From positions 2,356,001 through 2,420,000 of the forward strand of contig NZ_JACBZR010000001.1 of the NCBI RefSeq assembly GCF_013408335.1: a stretch of DNA of 64,000 nucleotides. Direction: 5' to 3'. The notes under the pieces were generated by a model that saw only the letters and a list, made by a program, of their open reading frames with translations, had not been told where the DNA came from and made no database searches. A program made the position numbers and the translations under genes. Shown here piece by piece: positions 17,070 to 25,655 of the stretch (positions are counted from its first letter, which is position 1; each line of letters begins with the position of its first letter). The stretch is from Nocardioides panzhihuensis. Its GTDB lineage: Bacteria; Actinomycetota; Actinomycetes; Propionibacteriales; Nocardioidaceae.

Positions 17070-17849
17070 ATGTACCCCAGACACGACTGGCGTCCGATCC
17101 CCGCCGCCCGCGGCGAGGTCCGTCTCTCGACCGACATGCCCGCGCTGCGTACCGGCTCGGGTGACTTCCTCAGGCTGCACGACCTCCCCGGACCGGGCCG
17201 GTTGCCGACCTACCGCTACCTCCTCCGCGTACGCCGCGCCGCCCTGGAGCGCGACGCGAGGACCCGAGCCTCACGATGGCCCGAGGGCCGGCGCCGTGTC
17301 CTCGTGCTCGGCCGCGGTCGGCTCAGCCGGGCGCTGGCCGCGGAGCTCGCGCGCTCCGGTGCCGAGGTCGTCCGCGACGACGGCTCCCGGAGGTACCCGA
17401 GCGCCGACGCCGTCGTGGACGTGCGGGAGATTCCGCAGCGGCCCGACCCCGAGCTCGGCGAGCGTCTCGAGCAGCTCACCAACGGAGCGGCCCTGCTGTG
17501 CGGCCGGCGCGAAGGCGGCCGGATGCTGATCTTCCCGTTGATGGTCGACGGCAGCGAGGCGACCCCCGACCAGGTCAGCCGCCGTCGGCTGGCCGCCTCG
17601 CCCGCCGCCCCCGAGCTTTCCTCGTGGCTCGCCAGCGGCCACCGCGATCCCCGGCCGCTGCGCCGGGCGACGTCGACCCTCACGGTCGCACGCTGCCTGG
17701 TCATCCTGGAGGACTGGGCGGCCGGAGATCCCGCGGTTTCCGAGCACCGCCGGGTGCTGCGCGTCGTCGGCGACGGTCCGCGCGAACGTACGCACACGGT
17801 CCTCGGCTTCGACGAACCGGCACCGCGCCCGCAGGAATCCGCGCGGTGA
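17070..17849 (+). CDS. E1-like (ocin-ThiF) leader-binding partner protein, degenerate
   Basis: 259 residues from ATG 17070, with GAGGAG upstream. Residues 20-55 resemble the peptide-clamp region of TOMM cyclodehydratase partners. At about 70-90 a Rossmann-like strand reads VLVLGRGRLSRALAAELARSG, a glycine loop altered from GxGxxG. The C-terminal half (PLMVDGSEATPDQVSRRRLAA, then TVARCLVILEDW) follows the layout of ocin-ThiF proteins, but the zinc Cys pairs are missing. In this pathway class the partner presents the leader to the YcaO enzyme. It overlaps the next gene by GTGA. The assignment rests on position and weak similarity. Confidence 0.6.
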   Translation: MYPRHDWRPIPAARGEVRLSTDMPALRTGSGDFLRLHDLPGPGRLPTYRYLLRVRRAALERDARTRASRWPEGRRRVLVLGRGRLSRALAAELARSGAEVVRDDGSRRYPSADAVVDVREIPQRPDPELGERLEQLTNGAALLCGRREGGRMLIFPLMVDGSEATPDQVSRRRLAASPAAPELSSWLASGHRDPRPLRRATSTLTVARCLVILEDWAAGDPAVSEHRRVLRVVGDGPRERTHTVLGFDEPAPRPQESAR

Positions 17850-18829
17850 CCCAGCCGGCGGTCAGCCCCTTCCCGGTCAGCACCCGCGACGACGTCGTCC
17901 TCGGCGGCTGGCTCGTCCGCTCGGTCGGCACCGCACGTGCCGTCGTACTCGTGCGGACGCCGTACGACGCCCGGGCGCACCTGCCGCTGGCCACGTCCTT
18001 GGCGCGCCACGGCTTCGACTGCCTCGTCCAGGACGTCCGCGGCCGCTACTCCTCGGCCGGCGCCTGGCGGCCCTACGCCACCGAGGCCCGTGACGGCACG
18101 GACACCGTCGATGCCCTGCACCAGCGCTGCCCCCTGACGCCGGTGGTGGCCTACGGCGCCTCCTACGCCGCCCACACCGCCCTCGAGACCGCGCGGACCG
18201 ACCCGCGGGTGACCCGAGTGGTCGCGCTGGTGCCGGCCCTCGGAGCGCATGAGACCGCCTACTCGGCCGACGGGACCCCGCAGCACCTGGACCGTCTCGG
18301 CTGGTGGGCGATCCACGGGTTCGCACGCGAGGACGAGGCAGCGCTGGCCCCTGACGTCCTACGGACCGCGGCCGCCGTCACCGACCGCGACGGGCCGATG
18401 GCAGCAGCGGCTCGTCTCGGCTGGGACGGCGCGCGTCTCGACGCCTTCCGCGAGCTGTGGTCAGCCCCCGCGCTCGACGTCCCCGACCACTTCGGCGACG
18501 CCACCGCGCCGCTGCTCGTCGTCACCGGTGACGCCGACCCGTTCGACACGTACGCCCGCGGACTGGCCGCCGGATGGGGCGCCCGCAGCGGGGTCGGCAG
18601 CGCCCTGGTCAGCGGCCCCTGGGGCCACGACCTCGGCATCGGGACCACCGACACCGCGCTGCGGGCGGCGTACGACGCGGCCGGCTCCCCCGGCCGCATC
18701 ATCCTGCGCTGGCTCACCCACGCCGAGCCCGCGCCCGGGCAGGAGCTCCGACTCGACGTCGCCGCCCGGACCTGGTCCGGACGGCCACTCGTCACGACCG
18801 TGCCGGCAACCGCGAGAGGACTCCGATGA
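17846..18829 (+). CDS. S15/CocE-family alpha/beta hydrolase (X-Pro dipeptidyl-peptidase-like)
   Basis: About 327 residues from a GTG overlapping the previous stop. The fold is an alpha/beta hydrolase of the CocE/NonD and S15 peptidase type: an oxyanion-tyrosine segment TPYD at about residue 35, DVRGRYSS, the nucleophile motif YGASYAAHTA (Ser106), the acid in TGDADPFD and the histidine in GPWGHD. There is no signal peptide. It may trim the leader or process the modified peptide, or open an ester or amide during maturation. It overlaps the YcaO gene by ATGA, so it belongs to the same operon. Confidence 0.75.
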   Translation: MTQPAVSPFPVSTRDDVVLGGWLVRSVGTARAVVLVRTPYDARAHLPLATSLARHGFDCLVQDVRGRYSSAGAWRPYATEARDGTDTVDALHQRCPLTPVVAYGASYAAHTALETARTDPRVTRVVALVPALGAHETAYSADGTPQHLDRLGWWAIHGFAREDEAALAPDVLRTAAAVTDRDGPMAAAARLGWDGARLDAFRELWSAPALDVPDHFGDATAPLLVVTGDADPFDTYARGLAAGWGARSGVGSALVSGPWGHDLGIGTTDTALRAAYDAAGSPGRIILRWLTHAEPAPGQELRLDVAARTWSGRPLVTTVPATARGLR

Positions 18830-20229
18830 CCGAGACGCCCACAGCCATGCCACCCCTGGACGTCGAGCGTCTGGTGGACAGGGAGACCGGACTGATCCGG
18901 CGGGTGCGCGAGGTGCTGCGCCCCGAACGGGCGCCGCTGCGCTACACCTCGCTGACCGCCGAGGTCTCCGACGCCCGCTGGCTCGGTGACTGGCCGGCCG
19001 ACCGGGTCTCGCTCGGCACCACCTTCGGCGACGTCCCGGGCGCCCGGATCGCCGCGATCGCGGAGGGCGTGGAGCGCTACTGCGGCAACTTCATCCCCGA
19101 GCGGCTCGATCCCGCCGACTACCGGGTCGGGACGGCGGCCGAGCTGCGGGACCAAGGGCTACGGGTCGTCGACCTCGACGACCTTCCCCGCTGGAGCTCG
19201 GCGCAGCTGGCCCGGCCCGACTTCCCCTATCGCGCGCTCGACGACCAGGTTCCGTCGCTGTGGAGCCGCTGCCAGGAGCAGTCGCCCGAAGGTGAAGCCG
19301 CTTCGGCGACCGAGGTCTGGATGCCGCACGCCCTCATCGGTCTCAACTGGCGCCAGCGACGGTTCACTCACCTGGACCGCGTCTTCCACCTCAACTACGC
19401 CGGCATCGCCACCGGTCAAGGCGCCGCCGACGCCCACGACCGGGGTCTTCTCGAGGTCGTCGAGCGCGACGCCCTCGAGGTGTGGTGGCACCACGGCGGA
19501 CCGGCCCAGGGGATCGACACCGGCTCGGTCCCCGGCCTGAGCGCCGACCTCGAGGGAGCGCCGCTCGACGTGCACGTCGTCCGGATGCCCACGGAGCTCG
19601 CCCCGGCGATGGCCGCCCTCGTCCGCGACCGGGAGACCGGCGTCTACGCCGCGGGCTTCTCGGCCTCCACCGACCCGGTCCGGGCCGTTCGCAAGGCGGT
19701 GCTCGAGGCGGTCCACACCTGGATCTACACGCTCGGCTGCCGCGACGCCGACGGCTGGGTCTTCCAGGCCGTACGCGCCGGGCTGATGGCTCCCGGCCTC
19801 TACCTCGACCACCGCGAGGACCGCCGCTACCTCGACTCCGCGGGGCCGGACTTCGCCCGGGTCCGCGATCTCGGTGCCCATGTCCAGGTCTGGCTCGATC
19901 CCCGGGTGCATCCGCTCGCCGACCGGTTCACCGCGCCGGCCCTGGGCAGCGTCTCGATCGCCGAGGTCCCGGCCACCGACGTCGCCGAGGTGCGCCGCCG
20001 TCTGCACGAGGGCGGCCACCGGATCATCACCCGCGACCTCACGACGCGAGACGTGGCACAGACATCGCTGCGAGTCGTACGCACCTTCGTCACCGGCCTG
20101 GTGCCGAACGCCCCGGCCGCGTTCCGCTATCTCGGGCTGCCGCGTTTCGCTGAGGCCGCGCGCCACCGCGGCTGGGACCCGATCGACCCCGACGAGCCGT
20201 TGGCCCTGTGCCCGCCGCCCCACATGTGA
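18826..20229 (+). CDS. YcaO-domain cyclodehydratase
   Basis: 467 residues. The YcaO fold is recognisable from SLGTTFGDVPGARIAAIAEGVERYCGNF (the glutamates of the ATP/Mg site), then GIATGQGAADAHDRGLLEVVERDALEVWWHHG, and a third conserved block at VRAVRKAVLEAVHTWI. Such enzymes activate a backbone amide with ATP so that Ser, Thr or Cys side chains cyclise to azolines. The C terminus ends in a proline cluster (CPPPHM), like the PxPxP tail of azoline-forming members. It sits between the hydrolase (ATGA overlap) and the dehydrogenase (TGATG overlap). The substrate is very likely the 32-residue precursor. Confidence 0.9.
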   Translation: MTETPTAMPPLDVERLVDRETGLIRRVREVLRPERAPLRYTSLTAEVSDARWLGDWPADRVSLGTTFGDVPGARIAAIAEGVERYCGNFIPERLDPADYRVGTAAELRDQGLRVVDLDDLPRWSSAQLARPDFPYRALDDQVPSLWSRCQEQSPEGEAASATEVWMPHALIGLNWRQRRFTHLDRVFHLNYAGIATGQGAADAHDRGLLEVVERDALEVWWHHGGPAQGIDTGSVPGLSADLEGAPLDVHVVRMPTELAPAMAALVRDRETGVYAAGFSASTDPVRAVRKAVLEAVHTWIYTLGCRDADGWVFQAVRAGLMAPGLYLDHREDRRYLDSAGPDFARVRDLGAHVQVWLDPRVHPLADRFTAPALGSVSIAEVPATDVAEVRRRLHEGGHRIITRDLTTRDVAQTSLRVVRTFVTGLVPNAPAAFRYLGLPRFAEAARHRGWDPIDPDEPLALCPPPHM

Positions 20230-21254
20230 TGCGCGGACACGACATGACCTCGAGCACGGCGCTCCTCGAGACCGCCTTCTCCCCCGAGCTCCCGGGCGAT
20301 CCGCTTCCCCCAGGGCCCCGAGCGAACCGCTGGCCCGGCGAGCTCGTCGACATCGCCGAGCTCCGGGCCCCGGCGGCAACGGCTGCGACGGCCATCCACC
20401 GGCTGTGGCGGGCACGCGGTCACCATCCGCGGCCCGACGGGACCCCGACGACGGTCCCGCGCCGGGCGGTCCCCTCCGCGGGTGGCTGCTACCCCGTCCA
20501 GTGGCACCTGGTGATCCCTCCTGGCCGCGGCCGACCGCACGGCCCGGGGCGCTACGTCTACGATCCGGCGACCGAGATGCTGGTCCGACGGCCCGACCCG
20601 CGAGGACCGATATGGCCGGCGTCGGACCACGTCGAGATCGTCCTCACGGTCCAGCCGGGACGCACCTTCGGTCGCTACCGGCACCGGGCGTGGCCGCTGT
20701 GGGTCGCCGACGCGGCGTACGCGCTCGAGGCGCTGCTCTTCCTGGTCCCGGAGGCCCACCTGCCCACGGACTGGTCCGACCTCGCCGCGGCCCGTCGAGC
20801 CCTCCGCCTGCCCCGAGCGGCGCAGGCCGCCTGGTGGCTCGACCGCGGCCTCGTACCCGAGCTGGCCCTGGCCCGGATCAGGCTGCCCCACGACCCGCAC
20901 CTCGACGAGGTCGTCTCCGCCGCGATCTGCGCGCGGCGCTCCCCCGTGCTCGATCGCTTCCACGAGCACCGCGCGCAGCCCTCCGCAGACAGACGCACCC
21001 AGACCGCCCGGCAGAGCGGCCAGTCCTGGGTGCTCGGCGCCGACCGCGTCATCGGCTGGCCAAGGCCCGCGCGCCTCGACACCGTCGGTTACGCACAGCT
21101 GTGGCAGATCCATCGCGAGGCTGCCCGACAGACCTACTCGCTGGCCGCCCAGGGCCACGGCGTCCGGGCCGTCTCCGGGTTCTCCCCACGTCCGGCGGAG
21201 ACACGACCCCTGGTCCACGCCATCGCCATCCTCGAGAACGGAGCCGCCGCATGA
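20229..21254 (+). CDS. SagB/ThcOx-like FMN-dependent azoline dehydrogenase
   Basis: 341 residues from an ATG overlapping the YcaO stop; a second ATG at 20244 is possible. The FMN-site motif RRAVPSAGGCYPVQWHLV fits the RPYPSAGALYP pattern of SagB-type nitroreductase-fold enzymes, which oxidise azolines to aromatic azoles. The middle third is less conserved than in well-known members. Together with YcaO and the E1-like partner it completes the usual cyclodehydratase-dehydrogenase set. It overlaps the following ABC gene by ATGA. Confidence 0.8.
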   Translation: MRGHDMTSSTALLETAFSPELPGDPLPPGPRANRWPGELVDIAELRAPAATAATAIHRLWRARGHHPRPDGTPTTVPRRAVPSAGGCYPVQWHLVIPPGRGRPHGPGRYVYDPATEMLVRRPDPRGPIWPASDHVEIVLTVQPGRTFGRYRHRAWPLWVADAAYALEALLFLVPEAHLPTDWSDLAAARRALRLPRAAQAAWWLDRGLVPELALARIRLPHDPHLDEVVSAAICARRSPVLDRFHEHRAQPSADRRTQTARQSGQSWVLGADRVIGWPRPARLDTVGYAQLWQIHREAARQTYSLAAQGHGVRAVSGFSPRPAETRPLVHAIAILENGAAA

Positions 21255-22912
21255 TGGTCGACAAGCTGCTCCTGCGCACCGCGCTGCGACATCCCGGCCC
21301 CGCCACGGCCACCGTCGGACTGCAGGTCCTCGTGACCATGACCTACCTTCCGCAGGCCTACGCCCTCGCCCAGGGCCTCTTCGCGGTGGTCGAGCGCGAC
21401 GACGACCGGGCACTGACGGCCGCGCTGTGGATCGCCGTGATCGTCGCAGCGCGCTGGCTCCTGTCCTGGATCCAGGCCCTGGTCGCGGGGCGGCTCGGCG
21501 CGGACGTACGCCTCTCGGTGCGGGACGAGGCGCTGCGAGGCGTCCTGGTTCCGGAGGCTCTGCACGACCCGGGGCGGCGAGACGGCGGTCTCCGCACGGC
21601 GCTCGTCGACGGGGTCGACGGGGCCGACGCGTACGTGACCCGCTATCTGCCGGCGCTCGCTCAGGCGTTCGTGCTGATCCCGCTGGTGACGGTCCTGCTG
21701 GTTCTCGTCCATCCGCTCTCCGGTCTCGCTGCCGGTCTGGCGGCGCTCGGCGCGCTGACGGCGCCGCTGCTGTGGAAGCGGCTCATGCGCCGACGCTCGG
21801 ACGACCACTGGGACACCTATGAGGCTCTCGGCTCCGACCTGCTCGAGGCCCTGCGCGGGATGGCGACGCTGCGCCTGCTCGGCCAGGTGGGCCGGACCCG
21901 GGAGCGGATGGCTGAGCGCAGCAGGGCGCTGCACCGCGCGACGGTTCGGGTGATGCGTACCTCGCTGCTCGACACCGCGCTCATCGACCTCGCCGTCCAA
22001 GGCGGCACGGTCGCCGCTGCCGGGCTCGCGCTGGTCGCAAGCGTGGGTCGGACCGGGGTGCCGCCGGCCGAGCTCTATCTGGCGCTCATGCTGGTGAGCG
22101 AGGTCTTCCGGCCCATCCGGGATCTCTCCGCCGCCTGGCACGCGGGCTACCTCGGGACCTCTGCGGTGCCGGCGCTCCGCAGGCTCGGTGTCGGCGCGCA
22201 GCACGCCACCTCGACGAGCGGCCCCGCAGAGACGGACCGGGCCGGGTCGCCCTCGGCCGCGCTCGTCCTCGACGACGTCTCGTTCTCCTATCCCGAGGGT
22301 CCGGCGATCCTCGACGGCGTCCGAGTGAGCTTCGCGCCCGGTGCCGTCACCGCCGTCGTCGGACCGAGCGGCGCCGGGAAGACGACTCTCCTCGACCTGG
22401 TCCTCACCCACCTCTCCCCCACCGGCGGCCGGGTCCTTCTCGACGACCGTCCGGTGCGTACGTCCGACGTGGCCGTGGTCTCGCAGCGCCCCGTGCTCTT
22501 CGAGGGAACGGTGCGCGAGAACCTCCTGGTCGCCCGCGCGCACGCGAGCGAGGCCGACCTGTGGCAGGCGTGCGCAGCGGCCGGAATCGAGCAGGAGGTA
22601 CGCAGCCTCCCCGCCGGTCTCGACACCCCGGTCGCCAGCGCCGGGGCCAGCCTCTCCGGCGGTCAGCGGCAGCGGATCGCCCTGGCCCGGGCGGTCCTCT
22701 CGGAGCGGCCGGTGCTGCTCGCCGACGAGCCGACCAGCGCCCTCGACCCGGCCTCGGCACGCACCGTCACCGCCACGCTCGCCCGGCTCGCCGCCGACCG
22801 CATCGTCGTCGTCGTCGCGCACCGCGAGGAGTCGCTGGACGGGGTGGAGCGTGTCCTCGAGCTCACCGACGGCCGGCTGACCCCGCTCCTTCTGGAAAGG
22901 AGCCACCCATGA
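21251..22912 (+). CDS. CydD-like ABC exporter half-subunit
   Basis: 553 residues. Six transmembrane helices in residues 15-310 are followed by an ATPase domain with Walker A GPSGAGKTT, signature SLSGGQRQR and Walker B VLLADEPTSALD. The sequence layout is closest to CydD-type subunits, which act as heterodimers with CydC-type partners. The next gene is such a partner and overlaps by ATGA. Within this operon it most likely exports the mature peptide, but a thiol-export or cytochrome-assembly role of the CydDC kind cannot be excluded from sequence alone. Confidence 0.85.
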   Translation: MMVDKLLLRTALRHPGPATATVGLQVLVTMTYLPQAYALAQGLFAVVERDDDRALTAALWIAVIVAARWLLSWIQALVAGRLGADVRLSVRDEALRGVLVPEALHDPGRRDGGLRTALVDGVDGADAYVTRYLPALAQAFVLIPLVTVLLVLVHPLSGLAAGLAALGALTAPLLWKRLMRRRSDDHWDTYEALGSDLLEALRGMATLRLLGQVGRTRERMAERSRALHRATVRVMRTSLLDTALIDLAVQGGTVAAAGLALVASVGRTGVPPAELYLALMLVSEVFRPIRDLSAAWHAGYLGTSAVPALRRLGVGAQHATSTSGPAETDRAGSPSAALVLDDVSFSYPEGPAILDGVRVSFAPGAVTAVVGPSGAGKTTLLDLVLTHLSPTGGRVLLDDRPVRTSDVAVVSQRPVLFEGTVRENLLVARAHASEADLWQACAAAGIEQEVRSLPAGLDTPVASAGASLSGGQRQRIALARAVLSERPVLLADEPTSALDPASARTVTATLARLAADRIVVVVAHREESLDGVERVLELTDGRLTPLLLERSHP

Positions 22913-24609
22913 CCGCGACCGCCGCTCCCAGGCGGCCTCTCACCGCCCTGTTCGGTCATCTGGGCGGCGAGCGCCGCGCGATCGCGGCCACGATCGTGCT
23001 CGTGGTCGTCAGCCAGGTGTGCCTGGGGGCGATCTCGGTGCTGCTCGCCGCCGCCGTCGGTCGCGCCGTCGTGCTCGGCGAGGCGCCGCCGGGATGGTTC
23101 TGGGTCCTGCTGGCCGGCCTCGTCGCTCACCGGGCGCTGTTGACCTGGGGCGAGATGGACGCCTCTCACGCGCTCGCGTTCCGGGTGCTGGCCAGGCTCC
23201 GGATGGCGCTCTTCGACCGTTATGCGGTTGCGCTGCCGACCAAGCGTCGCGAGAACGTCGGCCGGGCCGCCTCGACCGCGATGGCCGACACCGAGCGCCT
23301 GGAGTTCTTCTACGCCCACACCGTCGCTCAGCTCGTCGCCGCGGCGGTCAACGCGCTGCTCGGCCTCGTCCTGCTCACGTTCGTGGAGCCCGCGCTCGCG
23401 CTGGTCACCCTCGTGGCGCTCACGCTCGTGCTCTCCACGGTTCCGCTGGGCCGACACCGTCTGGAGACTCTCGGGCAGGAGGTCGTCGAGGCGACCGGTG
23501 CGCTCTCCGACCGGGTCGTCGACGTGCTCGGCGGCCTCCGCGAGGTGCTGGGCTACGGCCTCCACGAGCCGGTCCGCCGTCAGATCCGGGAGACCGGCGC
23601 CGACGCGGCACGGTCGGCGGCCCGGCTCGAGACCACCCAGCGCGTGCTCGCCGGAGCACGCGAGGCGGCGGTGACCCTCGCCGGGGTGGGCGTGCTGGTC
23701 AGCGTCCTCGCCCGTGACGTCGCCGCCGAGCACGTCGCCGCCCTGGTCGTCCTCGCGCTCGCGACCGTCGCACCGGTCGCCGACGCGGCCGCCACCTGCG
23801 CCCGGCTGCCTGCCCTGCGTGCCTCGGCTGCCCGGGTCGGCGACGAGCTCGCCCGTCCTGCCGTGCTCACCCGCGAGACCCCACCGGCCGCACTGCCCGA
23901 CGGGCCGCTCGGGCTCGTCATGAGCGATGTGGGCTTCGGGTACGGCCAGCGCCGTGTGCTCGACGGTTTCGACCTCATCATCGCGCCCGGAGAGCACGTC
24001 GGCCTCCGCGGACCGTCGGGAGCGGGCAAGTCCACCGTCGTAGCGCTCGCCAGCCGGCTCTGGGACCCCGACACCGGAACCATCGACCTCACCGGCCCGG
24101 AGACCGCCCCTGTCGCGATCTCGGCGGTCGAGGACGCCGTGCTCCGGGCTGCGCTGACCACCGTCGAGCAGGACGGCGCGCTCTTCTCCGGCACCGTACG
24201 CGAGGCGATCGCCGGCCCCACGACGACCGACGCCGAGATCGCGAGCCTCCTTGACCGGCTCGGCCTCGCGGACGCGGTCGCGCCGGAGAGCCACGTCGGC
24301 GAGGGCGGTCTCCGGCTCAGCGGTGGACAGCGTGCGCGGCTACGGCTGGCGCGCGCCGTCCTGCATCGCCCACGGATCCTGATCCTCGACGAGCCGACCG
24401 CCGACCTCGACGAGGACTCCGCCCGACGGGTCACCGACCTGCTCGACACGATCCCGGCGACCATGCTGGTGGTCTCCCACCGTCCGCAGACTCTCGCCGG
24501 GATGGACCGAGTCGTCGACATGGGGGGTCGAGATCGGGCCGCAGGGAGCCCCGGAAAGCCCTCAGAACCCCCGCAGAGCCCGCAACCACGCGGGACACGC
24601 GGCGCGTGA
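22909..24609 (+). CDS. CydC-like ABC exporter half-subunit
   Basis: 566 residues from an ATG with GGAAAGGAG upstream. Six transmembrane helices, then an ATPase domain with Walker A GPSGAGKST, signature RLSGGQRAR and Walker B ILILDEPT, and a disordered proline-rich tail after VDMGGRD. It is the partner of the preceding half-transporter and the last gene of the rightward RiPP operon. It ends 90 bases before the HU gene. Confidence 0.85.
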   Translation: MTATAAPRRPLTALFGHLGGERRAIAATIVLVVVSQVCLGAISVLLAAAVGRAVVLGEAPPGWFWVLLAGLVAHRALLTWGEMDASHALAFRVLARLRMALFDRYAVALPTKRRENVGRAASTAMADTERLEFFYAHTVAQLVAAAVNALLGLVLLTFVEPALALVTLVALTLVLSTVPLGRHRLETLGQEVVEATGALSDRVVDVLGGLREVLGYGLHEPVRRQIRETGADAARSAARLETTQRVLAGAREAAVTLAGVGVLVSVLARDVAAEHVAALVVLALATVAPVADAAATCARLPALRASAARVGDELARPAVLTRETPPAALPDGPLGLVMSDVGFGYGQRRVLDGFDLIIAPGEHVGLRGPSGAGKSTVVALASRLWDPDTGTIDLTGPETAPVAISAVEDAVLRAALTTVEQDGALFSGTVREAIAGPTTTDAEIASLLDRLGLADAVAPESHVGEGGLRLSGGQRARLRLARAVLHRPRILILDEPTADLDEDSARRVTDLLDTIPATMLVVSHRPQTLAGMDRVVDMGGRDRAAGSPGKPSEPPQSPQPRGTRGA

Positions 24610-24612
24610 ACG

Positions 24613-24640
24613 TTGAAGATCCGCGCTACTGGCCTACGCT
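24613..24640 (+). promoter_or_regulatory. Promoter of the HU gene
   Basis: TTGAAG (24613-24618) and TACGCT (24635-24640) are separated by 16 bases. They lie just after the end of the ABC gene and about 60 bases before the HU ATG, consistent with a vegetative sigma-factor promoter. Confidence 0.45.
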
Positions 24641-24699
24641 GGCGACGAGCCGCATCTCGTCAACCTTTGCTGCTCTGATCAACGATTAAAGGAGATCGC

Positions 24700-24978
24700 A
24701 TGAACCGCACCGACCTGGTGAGCGAAATCGCCAAGCAGGCCGAGATCACTCAGACGCAGGCCTCGGCCGCCCTGGGTGCCGCCCTCGAGGCGATCAGCGC
24801 GGCCGTCGCTGACGGCGACAAGGTCACGCTGCCCGGTTTCGGTACGTTCGAGTCGCGCGAGCGCTCGGCTCGCACCGGCCGCAACCCGCAGACCGGCAAG
24901 ACGATCGACATCCCGGCTTCGCGTGGCCCGGCGTTCAAGCCCGGCTCCGCTTTCAAGGAGCGGGTCAACAAGGGCTGA
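24700..24978 (+). CDS. HU family DNA-binding protein
   Basis: 92 residues, the standard HU length without the long Lys/Ala tail of mycobacterial HupB. The core motifs GFGTFESRERSARTGRNPQTGKTIDIPASRGPAFKPG match the DNA-embracing beta arm with its conserved Pro. It bends and compacts DNA as a homodimer in the nucleoid. It has AAAGGAG before the ATG and its own promoter, and a strong terminator follows. Confidence 0.95.
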   Translation: MNRTDLVSEIAKQAEITQTQASAALGAALEAISAAVADGDKVTLPGFGTFESRERSARTGRNPQTGKTIDIPASRGPAFKPGSAFKERVNKG

Positions 24979-24991
24979 AAGCCTTTGGATC

Positions 24992-25036
24992 AGACGAAGG
25001 GCCGGATCGTTTCTCGATCCGGCCCTTCGTCTATTT
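24992..25036. terminator. Strong bidirectional intrinsic terminator
   Basis: An 18-base perfect stem (24992-25009 with 25015-25032) closes a 5-base loop TTTCT, and ATTTT follows on the plus strand. It separates the HU gene from the convergent rpmJ operon. Confidence 0.9.
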
Positions 25037-25057
25037 TGCGACGCCTGCACGGCGGCT

Positions 25058-25180
25058 TCAGCCCTGCCGTGCCTTGAGGCGTGGGTTGCGCTTGTTGATG
25101 ACGTAGACCCGGCCGCGGCGGCGTACGACCTGGGAGCCGGGCTGGCTCTTGAGCGAGCGGATGGAGTTGACGACCTTCAT
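25058..25180 (-). CDS. rpmJ: Ribosomal protein L36, zinc-independent paralogue
   Basis: 40 residues starting [20 protein letters not shown] and ending RLKARQG. It lacks the Cys/His zinc ribbon of the standard L36 and has the length of the Cys-free type. Such paralogues replace zinc-containing L36 in the large ribosomal subunit when zinc is scarce. It is the last gene of a leftward operon that begins at a Zur-box-like site before rpmE, and it lies 3 bases after rpsR. Confidence 0.9.
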   Translation of the reverse strand: MKVVNSIRSLKSQPGSQVVRRRGRVYVINKRNPRLKARQG

Positions 25181-25183
25181 GGG

Positions 25184-25420
25184 CTATCCCTTCGTGCTGG
25201 TGTAGGGCAGCAGCGCGACCTCGCGGGCGTTCTTGATCGCCTTGGTGACCGCGCGCTGCTGTTGCGGGCTGAGTCCGGTGACGCGGCGGGAGCGGATCTT
25301 GCCGCGGTCGGAGATGAACGTACGCAGCAGCTGCACGTCCTTGTAGTCGACGTAGGTGACGTCCGGTGCCAGCAGCGGCTTGCGGCGCTTCCGGACCGGA
25401 GACGGCGGACGTTTGGGCAT
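25184..25420 (-). CDS. rpsR: Ribosomal protein S18, zinc-independent paralogue
   Basis: 78 residues, with the S18 core [31 protein letters not shown] and no cysteine. It belongs to the small-subunit proteins that have Cys-minus copies in actinobacteria. It lies in one operon with rpmF, a COG0523 protein and rpmE, and would be made under zinc limitation. Standard zinc-type copies are expected elsewhere in the genome. Confidence 0.9.
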   Translation of the reverse strand: MPKRPPSPVRKRRKPLLAPDVTYVDYKDVQLLRTFISDRGKIRSRRVTGLSPQQQRAVTKAIKNAREVALLPYTSTKG

Positions 25421-25447
25421 GGGGAGGCCTTTCTCTCAGGGGAGCTC

Positions 25448-25624
25448 TCAGCGGACCTTGGCGGGGTCGACGTAGCCGCGCTCGACCGCGCGGACCAGGC
25501 GTCGAGGCACCTGGTGGGTCTGGCCATCGACGGTGACCGGCACGAGCGCGACCGCAGTGGCCTTCCAGCTCGAGCGGCGGTGGCGGGTGTTGCTGCGCGA
25601 CATCTTGCGCTTGGGTACGGCCAT
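25448..25624 (-). CDS. rpmF: Ribosomal protein L32, zinc-independent paralogue
   Basis: 58 residues beginning [20 protein letters not shown], the L32 signature, and ending YVDPAKVR, with no cysteine where the zinc-binding form has a CxxC pair. Too short for many gene callers but unambiguous. It sits between the COG0523 gene and rpsR in the zinc-starvation operon. Confidence 0.9.
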   Translation of the reverse strand: MAVPKRKMSRSNTRHRRSSWKATAVALVPVTVDGQTHQVPRRLVRAVERGYVDPAKVR

Positions 25625-25655
25625 GGCGGCCTCCTTCGGGGTGGTGTGATGTGGT

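Noticed and set aside
16966..17529. Open frame overlapping the start of the E1-like partner in another frame
   Set aside because: It lacks a ribosome site, overlaps the post-precursor hairpin, and its translation has no domain; the frame from 17070 has GAGGAG and coupled downstream genes.
24700..24978. HU gene considered as part of the RiPP operon
   Set aside because: It has its own promoter hexamers and ribosome site after a 90-base gap and is a general nucleoid protein.
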